A stretch of DNA of 64,000 nucleotides from Cryptomeria japonica (lineage: Eukaryota > Streptophyta > Pinopsida > Cupressales > Cupressaceae): contig NC_081414.1 in NCBI RefSeq assembly GCF_030272615.1, positions 47,918,501 through 47,982,500 on the forward strand, given 5' to 3'. A program made the position numbers and the translations under genes. Shown one piece after another: positions 1-11,115 of the stretch. A model generated the notes under the pieces. It did not search any database. It saw only the letters and a program-made list of their open reading frames with translations, and was not told the origin of the DNA. The first letter of the stretch is position 1, and each line of letters opens with the position of its first letter.

Positions 1-1220
1 ATGTAATCGGTAAACTCTACCAATTATTTTTGTTAAACCCGAACCGATTAAGGTTGTTGAACTGGTTATGTTGGTTTATGATCTGATGTTGAGCGATAAT
101 GATGGTGACACATATGGTCATTGTATGAAGACAAGTTCAAATTGTTTTGGCGCGTTTGTTTGTCTAGGGAATGAGAAAAGTGTATTGCATCTAATGGAAA
201 GTGTGTGATGAGTTACTGAGCTCGATGAAGTGGTAATCAAGGAGCGGTTGAGGTTTTCTTGATTGATGTGTAGAGATTGCTATGAAATCCAACGGTCATA
301 CTTGTACTGACTTGTTTTTAATCTCGATGGGAGAATTATATTTTTGTTGTGTTACTGACCTAATTGATTTGTATTTAAGGTTGATGAAGTTGTTTTGTTG
401 AGAGTTGGCAAGAGTTGGCAGAAATCAGTTGAGTGTGTGGTTGCCAAACCAGAGAATGAATCTGCAAGCAAATAGGAGCATGAAATGGATCTGATCAAGC
501 AAGTGTAGTGCTATTTAGATAGATCAAGCAAACTGCTGTTATTTTCTAACAATTACAGCAAAATTGAAATCCCCTAACCGGGTAAGCTCTAACAAGCTTC
601 ATTACTTATTAAATCCTCTAACAAGGTGATCCATTAGATTGGATTTTCAAATCCTCTACTGAGGTTACTCCTTACAGGGTATTTGCTTCTAACAAGACAT
701 TTGTAGTCAATCCCTTAACTAGGTGATTCCTAACAGGATCAGTTCTTAACAGGACAAAGCTTTAATAGGCTTGGTTCCTAACAGGGTGAACTTCAGAAGA
801 GTTCAGATATTATCTTGTGAGTCCCATCTCACCGTGGTTTTTACCTATTTGGGTTTTCCACGTATAAATACTTGTGTCATATGGTGAATGTTTTTGTGGT
901 TATGATCTTATGGTTGATTTGATTAACTACTTAACTATTCTGATAAGGTATGATAACCAGAAGCATTGAGAAATGAAGTATGTTGACATATGATAAAGCA
1001 TTTGGATGTTTACAAGTTTAATGTTGTAAAACTGTTAAGTTGTTGTAACAGTCAATCGATATTCTTATGAGTATTGATCTTGACAGTGGTATTTCATTGA
1101 TAAGTTTGCTTTGTGTGATTGAGATTGAGTTTGGGAAAGTTTGTATCAGTTTTACTATTTATTGATTCACCTCCCCCCCTCAGTAATATACTAGATACTT
1201 ACTCTTTCATCATACCATCA
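1..1220 (+). repeat. Element A 5' LTR (partial)
   Basis: This stretch aligns along its whole length with 7232-8473. It ends CATACCATCA just before the primer site, as the 3' LTR does. It contains a run of degenerate CTAACAGG / CTAACAAGG units (about 560-800), a TATA box and, near the end, a C-run next to GATTCACC shared with the other LTR families here. Small indels separate it from the 3' LTR, for example around 700-770, so the insertion is not recent. Confidence 0.93.
863..870 (+). promoter_or_regulatory. TATA box in element A 5' LTR
   Basis: TATAAATA follows TTTTCCACG and sits about 350 bp before the LTR end. The same string lies at 8117-8124 in the 3' LTR. The region around it, with CCACGTA and an upstream GTGGTTTTTACC, is conserved between LTR families in this window. 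It is the best candidate for the Pol II core promoter of the element. Confidence 0.6.
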
Positions 1221-1222
1221 AT

Positions 1223-1234
1223 TGGTATCAGAGC
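1223..1234 (+). other. Element A primer binding site (initiator tRNA-Met)
   Basis: TGGTATCAGAGC lies two bases after the LTR end and is complementary to the 3' end of plant initiator tRNA-Met. This is the usual primer of plant Copia elements and fixes the plus orientation of A. Confidence 0.9.
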
Positions 1235-1290
1235 GTCTTCGGTCCTCTAAGGTCTAAGCCTAACAGCTTGAGGAAAAGATCAGCTAGATC

Positions 1291-2421
1291 ATGATGATGA
1301 AGGAAGGTGTGAAGTTTAACAGAGAAAACTATAGGATATGGAGCGACAGAATGGAGATTTATATCAAGAGTCTGGGGAGTCAGTATTGGGATCATGTAGA
1401 TACTAAGTATATTGCACCTACTAGGACTCTGATTGATGATCAAAAGAAAGAACAACAAGAAAATCATCAATCATTGGAGGCTATTATCAGTTCCCTATCT
1501 GATGCTGTATATGTAGATGTTAATGGTCTTGAAACTACATATGAGGTATGGAAAAAACTTGAAGAGATTTATAGTGGTGATGAACATGTTAAGATTTCTA
1601 AAGAGGAGAGTCTAAGAGGAAAGTTTGATGACATGAGGATGTCTGAAGGTGAGAATATCTAGCAATATAGTCAAAGGATAAAAGAGATAGTCAGTGGAAT
1701 TAAGAGTGCAGGAGGGAAAGTGGAAGATGCCATAGTGATCAGTAAGGTACTGAGAACCCTACTACCAGTCTATGCTATTCGAGTTGTAGCTATTTAGGAG
1801 CTGAAGTCCATTGACAAAACTAAGGTAACTCTTGACTCCATCATTGGCAATATTACTGCTTTTGAATTAAACGATTATGATGGTAGTGTATAGAAATCTA
1901 AGTCTGCATTTAGAGCTTCTTTTTCTAACCCATCTGTGAGAAAAAGTAGAGATACTAGTCATGGCTATAAATCTAGATCCAACATAGATGTTGATGATGA
2001 AGATAGTTTAGTGGAGATTGAAGCATTGTTGGCAAAGTGGTTGTCTAGAGGCACTGGTAAATATAGAGGTAAACTACCTTTAAAATGTTTCGCATGCAAC
2101 AAGATTGGTCATATAGTAGCTAATTGTCCTAATGGTGAAAATGAACACAAGAAAGATAAATTCAAGAAGTATAAGGGTAAGGGCAAGAGAGATTGTTTTA
2201 TTGCTATTGATAGTGGTATCACTGATGAAGAATCTGATAATGATGCTAGTGAAGATATTGTGTTTGTAGCTATTAAGGAAGAGATATCAGACCAGAAGGA
2301 ATTATTATCTAGGATGTATAACTCTGATGATTGGATCATTGATAGTGGTTGTTCACATCATATGACCAGTGATCAGAGAAAAATTCTTTCCTTGAAGGAA
2401 TTTGATGGCGGTGTTATTTAG
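1291..2421 (+). pseudogene. gag: Element A gag and protease (degenerate)
   Basis: One frame runs from the ATG at 1291 through gag into the protease. The first 120 residues (NRENYRIWSDRMEIYIKSLG and after) match the N-terminal part of plant Copia gag (DUF4219/UBN2 type). One CCHC zinc knuckle, CFACNKIGHIVANC, lies at 2086-2127, followed by an acidic stretch. The aspartic protease active site DSG is at 2341-2349 in the context IDSGCSHHM. In-frame stops occur at 1660 and twice near 1795 and 1890; the first interrupts a Gln-rich context and is one C-to-T change from Gln. The frame ends at 2421, with coding continuing in the next frame, so an indel near 2400 separates it from pol. Confidence 0.88.
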
Positions 2422-5390
2422 ATTTGGCAATGACTCACCCTGCATGGTTAAAGGTAAGGGAGTTATTTCTCTTAATGGGAAGAGCAGTGCAAATGATGTC
2501 TACAGGGCTCAAGGTCTAAAGCACAATCTTTTTAGTGTGGCACAACTCAATGACAAAGGATACCCACTGGAGTTTAAAAATGGTATGTGCAAAATCTTTG
2601 ACAACAAAGATTAATTGATTGCAACTGGGAAGCAAACTAAACGTAACCTGTTTCACCTTAATTCTAAAGTTAGCAATTGTTTTATTGCTAAAATAGATGA
2701 TAGCTGGCTTTGGCATAGGATATTTTGTCATATAAACTTTAATAATATTGTTAAAGTGAGTAAGTCCAAGACAGTGAGAGGTTTGCCTCAGTTAGACAAA
2801 CTAGTTATTTCTCTTTGCAAAGAATGTTGGTTAGGAAAGATGACTTCTTCAAATTTCAAAAGAAAATCCTTTTTAGCAGAGAACTTGTTAGATTTGGTTC
2901 ATACAAATATTTGTGGACCAATAAGAACAAAAATAATTCAAGGTGACACATATTTTATGATTCTCACTATTGATTGCTCAAGGATGATGTGGGTCACATT
3001 CTTGAAGGATAAGGCTGAAGCTTTTGGTAAGTTCAAGGCATTTAGGGCCTTAGCTGAGAAAGAGAGTGGTAAGAAGATAAAATGTCCGAGGACAGATCAA
3101 GGCGGTGAATTTACTTCTGAGGAATTCACTAGGTACTGTGAAGAGAATGGTATCAAACGACAACTTTCTACACCAAGGACACCATAACAGAATGGTATCG
3201 CAGAGAGGAACAACCGGTCAGTTGTTGAAGCTTCTAGGACAATTTTGATACAAGGAGGTGTCGCGAAAACCTTTTGGAGAGAAGCTATCAGCACAACTGT
3301 CTACACAATGAACCGGGTTCTGGTAAAGAGAGGTAAGGAAAAGACTCCTTATGAATATTGGTATGGAAGATCACCCGATGTTAGCTATTTTAAGATATTT
3401 GGAAGAAAATGTTTTATTAAGAGAGGTGATTACATTAGAAAATTTGAGGCTAAGAGTGATGAAGGTATATTTCTTGGCTATTCCACCAAGAGTAAGGCCT
3501 ACAAATGTTTTAACAACCGGACACCAAGAATTGTTGAGAGTGCTGATGTTCGAGTGGATAAATTTCCCGAAGTCTCAGAAGGAACCAGTTCAGAGAAAGA
3601 GGATGAAGATCCTTGGATTTTGTTTTTGGAACCAGAAACCGTGAAATTTGAAACTGGCAAAGCAAATTCTGATGCACCAGTCCAACCGGAACATATAAAT
3701 TCAGAAGAAGATGATGACAATGAAGAAGCTGAACCTGAAGATAATGATCATGCTATTCCTAGATATGTGAGACTGAATCACAATCCTAAGCAGATTATTG
3801 GAGATAAGGATGCTGGAGTACTAACCAGAAGAAGAATCAGAGAGAATTCTTGCATGATCTCCACCATTGAACCTAGAACTACTAAGGAAGTATTTGGTGA
3901 TGATCATTGGGTTAAATATATGGAGGAGGAATTGGATCAAATTGAGAAGAACAACACTTGGACCCTAGTACCTTGACTAATAAATAAGAATGTTATAGGT
4001 ACTAAATGGGTATACAGGAACAAGTTGAATGAAGATGGTGTTGTAGTTTGCAACAAGGCAAGATTAGTCTGCAAGGGTTATGCACAAGAAGAAGGAGAAG
4101 ATTATGGAGAAACATTTGCACCAGTAGCAAGACTGGAAGGTGTCAGAACTTTACTTGCATTTGCAGCCCATAAGAAGTTCAAGGTATATCAGATGGATGT
4201 TAAGTCTACATTTGGAAGAAGAGGTATACATAGAGCAACCAGATGGTTATGCTTTGACTGAAGAGAAAGACATGGTATGTAGATTGCATAAGGCTTTATA
4301 TGGATTAAAGCAGACACGAAGAGCATGGTATGAAAGGATTCATACACATCTAATGAAGATAGGCTTTCTGAGAACCAATGATGATAGTAACATATATCTG
4401 AAGTCTGAAGGAGATGAAATACTCATCAGTGAAGTATTTGTTGATGATATCATATTTGGAGGTAATGATGTCATGAGCAACAGTTTTGAAGAAGAAATGA
4501 AAAATGAGTTTGAAATTTCTTTAGTAGGGGAAATAAAATTTTTCATAGGCTTGCAGATACAACAAATGAAGAATGGTATTTTCATCACACAGTCTAAGTA
4601 TGTGAAAGAGGTTTTGAAGACATTTGGCATGAGTGACTGCAAACCAGTTGGGACACCAATGGTTACAGGTTGTAAGTTGTCTAAGGAAGATGAATCTAAG
4701 TTTGTTGATGAGAAGGAATATAGGTCAATGATTGTCAAATTGTACTATGTTGTTCACAGCAGACCAGACATAGCCCATGCGGTTGGCATAGTTGCTAGAT
4801 TACAAAAGAATCCTAAGGAAACACACCTGATAGAAACTAAGAGAATCTTTAGATACCTGAAAGGTACTGTTGACTATGGATTATGGTATCCATATGGAGG
4901 AAAATTTGATTTGAAGGTATACACAGATGCTGATTGGGCAAGAAATGTTGATGACTAGAAAAGCACAACCAGTGGAGCATTTTTTCTTGGACGAAGGCTT
5001 GTTTCATGGAGTAGTAAAAAGCAAAGTTGTACTTCACAATCTATTGTTGAAGTTGAGTATGTTGCAACTTATATGAATTGCACATAGGCTATTTGGATGA
5101 GGCACATTTTGGAAGGTTTTAAGATGAAGATTTCAGAACCTATAAAGATTTTATGTGATAATACAAGTGCCATAAATATTTCCAAGAATCCTGTTTTGTA
5201 CACATGGACCAAGCATATTGAATTGAAGTATCATTTCTTGAGGGAAAAAGTTCAGAGTAAAGATATTATCTTAGAGCATGTTTCTACCAAGGAGAAGCTT
5301 GCAGATATTTTTACCAAACCTCTGCCTAAGACTACTTTTGAGTATCTTAGAATTCAACTAGGGGTTGTCCCTCTTCATGAGGTTAGTTGA
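2402..5390 (+). pseudogene. pol: Element A pol: integrase, RT and RNase H (degenerate)
   Basis: GAG-pre-integrase and the HHCC zinc finger lie at about 2690-2850 (HRIFCHINF ... CKECW). The integrase core follows to about 3600. Its first catalytic Asp appears as Asn (VHTNICGP where the family has HTD); the second (DQGGEF) and the Glu (NGIAERNN) remain. RT starts near 4000 ([10 protein letters not shown]) and keeps FVDD at about 4436-4450. RNase H runs from about 4910 to the TGA at 5390 (TKHIELKYHFLREKV, ADIFTKPLP). Frame 2 holds to about 4215, then frame 3. Stops at 3185, 3974 and 4956 lie in conserved Gln/Arg contexts (TPQQNG; DDQKST) and look like C-to-T changes. Confidence 0.9.
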
Positions 5391-5552
5391 GCATGATGTT
5401 GATTGCATCAATCCCTGAATCACTTGCAGAATTTTACAAGGATTGATGTAGTAGTGGATGTATTCCACAAGGGGGCATCAAGTTGTTGTATGTTGTTGAT
5501 GCATAGTGAAAATTTGACATTACATTTTTACTTTCAATGTGGCATTGCTATC

Positions 5553-5567
5553 AAAGGGGGAGAAGAA
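5553..5567 (+). promoter_or_regulatory. Upstream polypurine tract of element A
   Basis: AAAGGGGGAGAAGAA lies about 160 bp after the RNase H stop, in the context GCTATCAAAGGGGG that resembles the true tract at 7017. A weaker AAGGGGG lies near 5469. Repeated tracts of this kind are described for Sireviruses. Confidence 0.6.
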
Positions 5568-5674
5568 TTATGTGATTATGAGAAGGAAGACCAGCGACAA
5601 GCTGAAGACAGAGAGAGCATGTGAATACTTGGTAATGTAAACCAATATTCCTATTCACAATCACAACAAGCAAG

Positions 5675-6977
5675 TGATGCAGAGGGATCCCCTTCTCTAG
5701 ACCTCTAAAGGGTTTAGTCACTCAAGGTGACACTCCAGAGGATCTTTCTACATGCTAGGTGAAACAAACTCTCCCTTCCAACTCCCATTGATCATGATTG
5801 ATCATTCATCAATATGACTAAGACTGCACTTTCAATATTTTGGTAACCTACTCACCCCTTGGACCCTACTCAAGGATCAATGCTTGAATCTTAAGCCTCT
5901 CCATACCATAAATCCAAGGTATACTCTTCCCACATTTCATTTTAAATCCCTACAATCCACTAGACTCCAAACTAGGCTCACAAGACAAAAATGCTCAACA
6001 CTTTGATTAAATAAAACCAAAGTTACCTTCTTTCTATCCTCTTAGATATACCTATATACAAAGGTATATAAATTTTTACCCAGATCTAAAATACTCAATC
6101 TCTCTAATGAGATTATAAATAACTTGATTTGGAAAAACATATCCAAAATTTAGATAAATCCAACGGTTTAACTCCGAGATATGTCCCCTGCATCAGGCTG
6201 CATTTTTTTGTAACTGTCATTCTGTCACACCATGACAATCTGTTGCTATCTTTGGAAACCCACTAGTTTAAGCCCTTCCTTGGGAACTCCACTTGATTTC
6301 TCTATCACCTCTAATCAATAATCTCTTAGAATACAAAAATGAAATGCATCAAAACCAATGAGAGATCTGACTGTCACATTAAAAACTCAGAAAAGGCACA
6401 TAAAAATATGGTTTTTATTGCTCCAAATGATTGCCTTCGACCAAAAACTCACCATCTCTCCCAATATCATTGTTTTACAAATTTTTATAGAACTTTTGGC
6501 CTTCAAGACCTAACCATAACCACCCAACTACCTCTAACCACCTATTTTTGTCATTTTTTTGCAATTTTGACAATAAAAGTTGCTCAAAAAGTTGTCATTT
6601 GACAAACAAAGTTGTCGATATGAAACAAATTGACCCCTAACTCTACCAACACATAAAAATGGTCTTAATATGACCTTATAAAAATTTCAAACATGTTTTA
6701 TTCCTCACAAACCTATTCTACCCTTCAAAACCCAATTTTAGCCCTTTCTAGGCCTAATTGCTAATTTTGACAATTTTACACTTTTTGACCTTTCTATTAC
6801 ATTTCATTGCATTTATTTTCTCTAATGGCCATGAATACATTATTTTAAGACCTTAAAGGCCTTTTAGACTTCATTACTCATTGATTCTCCCTGAGGGCCT
6901 ATCAATGACCTAGTGCACCTTGTCTCCATAGGTCTTCATAGGTGCTCCATAGGTGTTCCATAGGTGCTCCTGCACCA
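5675..6977. mobile_element. Solo LTR of a separate family, inside element A
   Basis: The segment begins TGATGCAG and ends CTGCACCA, an 8-bp imperfect inverted terminal repeat with TG...CA ends. It is flanked by a perfect 5-bp duplication GCAAG (5670-5674 and 6978-6982). No primer site, polypurine tract or retroviral coding is inside; the only open stretch (6339-6602) has no recognisable motif. Its right end carries short direct repeats of CATAGGTGCTC. At 1,303 bp it fits a solo LTR left after LTR-LTR recombination. It does not resemble the other LTRs here, and its orientation and superfamily cannot be told. Confidence 0.8.
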
Positions 6978-7016
6978 GCAAGCAATGGTGTTGATATTTG
7001 TATTGCCATCAATGCC

Positions 7017-7028
7017 AAAGGGGGATAT
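7017..7028 (+). promoter_or_regulatory. Polypurine tract of element A
   Basis: AAAGGGGGATAT directly precedes the 3' LTR start TGTTGG at 7029. It is the plus-strand primer for reverse transcription and marks the LTR boundary. Confidence 0.85.
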
Positions 7029-8473
7029 TGTTGGAATTTGTATGAATATTTCATTAATGATATGTTATGTTCTCATTGATGTCAATTAACTGGTAATGAT
7101 ATTTCTTGATATTGTTGTTATTATTGATATTGTCTTGTAACTGGTAGGAAGAACTTGGTGAAGGATATTGTAAACTGGTATGTAAGTTTGTGAGTAAAAC
7201 TGGTAACCAGTGTAAAAGGTTAAACCCTTCTATGTAATATAACTAGTAAACCCTACCAGTTGTTTTTGTTAAAACCTAATCGATTAAGGTTGTTGAATTG
7301 GTTATGTTGGTTTATGCTATGATGTTGAGCGGTAATGATGGTGACACGTATGGTCATTGTATGAAGATAAGTTCAATTTTTTTTGGCACGTTTGTTTGTC
7401 TAGGGAATAAGAAAAGTGTATTGCATCTAATGCAAAGTGTGTGATGAGTTACTGAGCTCGATGAAGTAGTAATCAAGGAGCGGTTGAGGTTTTCTTGATT
7501 GATGTGTAGAGATTGCTATGAAATTCAATGTTCATACTTATACCGACTTGTTTGTAATCTCGATGGGAGAATTATATTTTTGTTGTGTTACCAACCTAAT
7601 TGATTTGTATTTAAGGTCGATGAAGTTGTTTAGCTGAGAGTTGGCAAGAGTCGGCAGAAATCAGTTTAGTGTGTGGTTGCCAAACCGGAGAATGAGTCTG
7701 CAATTTGAGTAAAGGCAGATAGGAGCATGAAATGGATTTGATCAAGAAAGTGTAGTGCTATTCAGACATATCAAGCAAACTCCTGGTGTTTTCTAACAAT
7801 TACAATATAATTGAAATCCCCTAACCGGATAATCTCTAACAAGCTTGGTTACTTATTAAATCCTCTAACAAGGTGATACATTAGATTGGATTTTCAAATC
7901 CTCTACTGAGGTTACTCCTTACAGGGTATTTGCTTCTAACAAGGCATTTGTAGTCAATCACTTAACCAAGTGATTCTTAATAGGATCAGTTCTTAACATG
8001 ACTTTTGTAAAAGATTTAACAGGCTTGGTTCCAAACAAGGTGAACTTCACAAGAGTTCAGATATTATCTTGTGAGTCCCATCTCATTGTGGTTTTTACTT
8101 ATTTGGGTTTTCCACGTATAAATACTTGTGTCATGTGGTGAATGTTTTTTGTGGTTATGATCTTATGGCTGATTTGATTAACTACTTAACTATTCTGATA
8201 AGGTATGATAACCAGAAGCATTGAGAAATGAAGTATGTTGACATATGATAAAGCATTTGGATGTTTACAAGTTTAATGTTGTTTAATGTTAAGTTGTTGT
8301 AACAGTCAACCAGTATTCTTATGAGTATTGATCTTGACAGTGGTATTTCATTGATAAGTTTACTTTGTATGATTGAGATTGAGTTTGGGAAAGTTTGTAT
8401 CAATTTTACTATTTACTCATTCACCCCCCCTCTCATTAATCTACTGGATACTTATTCTTTCATCATACCATCA
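7029..8473 (+). repeat. Element A 3' LTR
   Basis: The LTR starts TGTTGGAATTTG after the polypurine tract and ends CATCATACCATCA, 1,445 bp in all. It carries TATAAATA at 8117-8124 and a series of CTCTAACAAGG-like units (about 7815-8045). A second copy of the family is the minus-strand solo LTR at 23481-24905. Confidence 0.93.
8117..8124 (+). promoter_or_regulatory. TATA box in element A 3' LTR
   Basis: TATAAATA occurs in the same TTTCCACG...CTTGTGTCAT context as 863-870. In this LTR it could drive read-through into the flanking element C. Confidence 0.5.
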
Positions 8474-8686
8474 ACTAATTACAAAGAGTACCCTCATATA
8501 TATATATAGTTGAGGTGAAAAGAGCAAAAATAGGAAAGTTGCAACAAAATAAGTCAAAGTCAAAGAAAGAGTTCGATTTTACTTAGGACTTATGCACTCA
8601 TAACTGCAAAACTATTATGTAAAATGACACTTGAAATGTCAATTGAAACTACAAAATGACACTAGTCTAAGAATTTATAAAAATGA

Positions 8687-9557
8687 CTAAGTTGTTGGAG
8701 CTCCATTTTGTATCTCATCATCTCCATCTTTCTTTAGAAATTCTTCATACTTCCATAGAGAAGCTTGGATCTCTGCATCATCAGGTTCATCCTCATAGCT
8801 GAAGATAACATGTATTATGGTAACTGAATTTTCCAATAGAGTGCATTCCTTCTTAGATTTCTTCAAGAGAGATTCCAGATTATCCAAAATGGACTAAATT
8901 TATATCAGCTTGTCAAGTGAGGAAAGTGAGAAAACTTGAATCCAAGGGCAATAGATTGTTTTCTTCATTGAACATTTTACAAGGAAATTCTGTGATTTTG
9001 GCTGGGATTTATTTTATAGTATTTTCACTTGTCTTTCTAGCCTTTTTGATATCTTCGACTAACTCCAAAACTTTCATTCTATGTTTCAGAAGTTCCTTAT
9101 GTTGCACATAGAATTTTCTAGAAGGAACAATATTATCATTCTCAACTAGAACATCCAAAGGGAAATCTCTCAACTTGAGCCAAGCTTCAAAGTTCTTCTC
9201 AAGTGTTTCAATCCCTTTTATTAAAGCATCAAGTATTGCATCAAATTCAAATTCAACACTTTGAATACTGCCAATCAACTTGATTGTTGAAGCTAGAAGA
9301 TGTGTTCCTTGACTTTTTATTCTGTCCATCCACTCACCTACTACGTTGCCCCTTGAGGTGAGTCTCTCAGCTTGCTTGATGGCTGCTTCGTCAATAGATG
9401 AAGTTAGATGCTCAACTATCTCAATAGATTTAGTAATTTTGATTAAAACATTTCTAACCAATTCTACTTGAGCCTTGAGCTTATCTTTCTTAACTTTCTT
9501 CTCATCATATCTGACAATGAGGGATTGGAAGGCCTCTTGAGCATCCTTCTTGGCACC
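8687..9557 (-). pseudogene. Element C ORF, C-terminal coiled-coil part
   Basis: The minus frame upstream of B continues into this piece without a shift. About 185 residues from 9557 to a stop at 9009 are rich in Lys/Glu/Leu heptad-like spacing (KKDAQEAFQSLIVRYDEK; LVRNVLIKITKSIEIVEHL) and predict a coiled coil. After the stop the coding sense moves to another frame, 8887-8687, ending KYEEFLKKDGDDEIQNGAPT. I do not recognise a family. A C-terminal coiled coil after a long unknown ORF is also what B, D and E have. Confidence 0.55.
9553..9557. repeat. Target duplication of element B, left copy (GCACC)
   Basis: GCACC here matches GCACC at 17588-17592. Joining the two flanks restores a continuous frame of the C ORF (THDGA then KKDAQ), which supports the insertion point. 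Confidence 0.8.
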
Positions 9558-10736
9558 TGTTAGGCCCAATATAGAAAGCTAATGTACTGAGATGGGAGGG
9601 GTGAATCAGTACTTCAAAACTTTTCCTTGATAATAACCTTATTGTTATGCTTAAACAAAATAGTGCAGTAACATAAGATAAAACTAAAATCAATAGATAA
9701 CAATCATACATGATTCACTCCATAACACATATATTTTGGTCACGCAGAAACTCTTGGTTAGAGAGAAAAACTATGGTGGGGATGGCACCCACAACTTCAC
9801 TACTGCAACAATAAAGAATGCTCAGTTAGAGCTACATTTAGCTATTTCTGATAGCTTACCCTGTTAGGAGTATCAAGATCAGTTAGATCTACCTTACTAA
9901 AGGATGTTAACAACACTATATAAGTGTAGCACCTAGTTAAAGGATTTACAATTTATAGACTTGCTTAGAGTCTTTTACCCTTTTAAAGGTTTCTCTTACA
10001 ACTTCAAAATATTACAATATAATCATTACAAATATCTGCAACTTTACATCTGAAATGCTAAAGCAGATTCTATGTGCTCTAAATAAGATTACCTAGCTTG
10101 TAGCATACCTCGGTAACCCATAATGAAACTCAGTAAACCCTTATGTTTACTCTATTCTTTGACTGTTCACTGATAACCTTCTCAGTGACCTCTTTGTGTC
10201 TCTGTAACAGTCTTCCTTCATGCATACACTCTGTTATCTCTTATTGCATCTCATATCTCTAACCCTAGAATCATGCTGTATAAATAGATCTCTTACAGCG
10301 GTGATCTGATTCATTTTTTCGATCTTACAAAAAGATTCTTTGAATGAATAACTAAACAAAATATCTCATAGGTTAGATTGACCTTGTAATCATACACAAT
10401 CTCCTAATGCAATTCCCAATGCAAAAATGGTTAGATGTGCCTCGATCTTGTAACATGTTTTCATGTGCATGTCCAGGTTCAATGTATCTGGTAAAACATT
10501 TCACTCGGTGAATATCAACTCGGTGAGTTAACTTTACCACTCGGTAGCCATGAAATTTTACTCGGTAAACAACTTGGTGAATACTGTGTTCTATGACTGC
10601 TTTCTTCTGTAACTGACTAGACTGTTCATACCGACTTCTCTATGTGTACCTACTGCATGATTTGGTAATACTAACCGACTAGAATATAGTATGACTTTGG
10701 ATATGACACTAATGGCAATTTGATAAGTAGTAACAA
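9558..10736 (-). repeat. Element B 3' LTR
   Basis: It pairs with 16411-17587. In the plus sequence it begins TGTTAGGCCC and ends AGTAACAA. It has the shared GAGGGGTGAATCAGT motif near 9595 and CCCTGTTAGGAG units near 9860. The GCACC duplication fits best if the element starts TTGTTACT instead of TGTTACT; the extra base could also be a slip. Confidence 0.9.
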
Positions 10737-11099
10737 TCTCCCCTTTTGACATTAGTTGAGATGTTTGACAAAAACTACTTACAAAGTCATAACTCAAAAA
10801 ACTATGTACTTGACAAAATGACCATACTTGACAATATGTAAAATAGTCAATAAAATAGTATATGCAGATATACTCCCCTTATCATTATTCTGTACATAAC
10901 TCTGAATTTTGCATGTTCGGTTCTGTTCTGTACTTATGTGCTATGAGTGCTCTGTATATTCTGCTTGGTATACTCCCCTTGTATACAGTACTCAAAATTG
11001 TGTTATCAAAACTATATTACTTCTCCAAGTGTAGAATTACTCCCCCTTTGCTGGGCTTTCCTCTTTGTAGTATCATAATATAATTTACTCCCCCTTTTT
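10737..11099 (-). promoter_or_regulatory. Array of polypurine tracts before element B 3' LTR
   Basis: Read on the minus strand, AAAAGGGGAGA abuts the LTR at 10737-10749. Further GGGGGAGT/AAGGGGAGTA tracts lie at 10871-10880, 10971-10980, 11041-11050 and 11087-11099. The first would prime plus-strand synthesis; the others are extra copies in the untranslated 3' region, as reported for Sireviruses. The rest of this stretch is AT-rich with no coding sense. Confidence 0.65.
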
Positions 11100-11115
11100 G
11101 ACAAACATTAAAAAC

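Larger units (their letters stand above)
1..8473 (+). mobile_element. Element A: Copia LTR retrotransposon, 5' end cut by window
   Basis: The order is 5' LTR (partial), primer site, gag-protease, integrase, RT, RNase H, polypurine tract, 3' LTR. Protease before integrase before RT is the Copia order. Position 1 corresponds to about 7232 in the 3' LTR, so roughly 200 bp of the 5' LTR lie outside the window. A solo LTR of another family (5675-6977) inflates the region between pol and the 3' LTR. The tRNA-Met primer site and a duplicated AAAGGGGGA tract fit a Sirevirus-like Copia. The element is dead: several in-frame stops, a gag/pol frameshift near 2400 and another near 4200. The bases after 8473 (ACTAA) would be one copy of the target duplication; the other copy is off-window. 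Confidence 0.93.

Noticed and set aside
560-800. Repeats of CTAACAGG as a telomere-like or CRISPR-like array
   Set aside because: The unit is degenerate and not TTTAGGG, spacing is irregular, and it repeats in all related LTRs.
6339-6602. Possible small gene in the 1.3 kb between A pol and its 3' LTR
   Set aside because: No motif; the stretch lies in a solo LTR with a target duplication.
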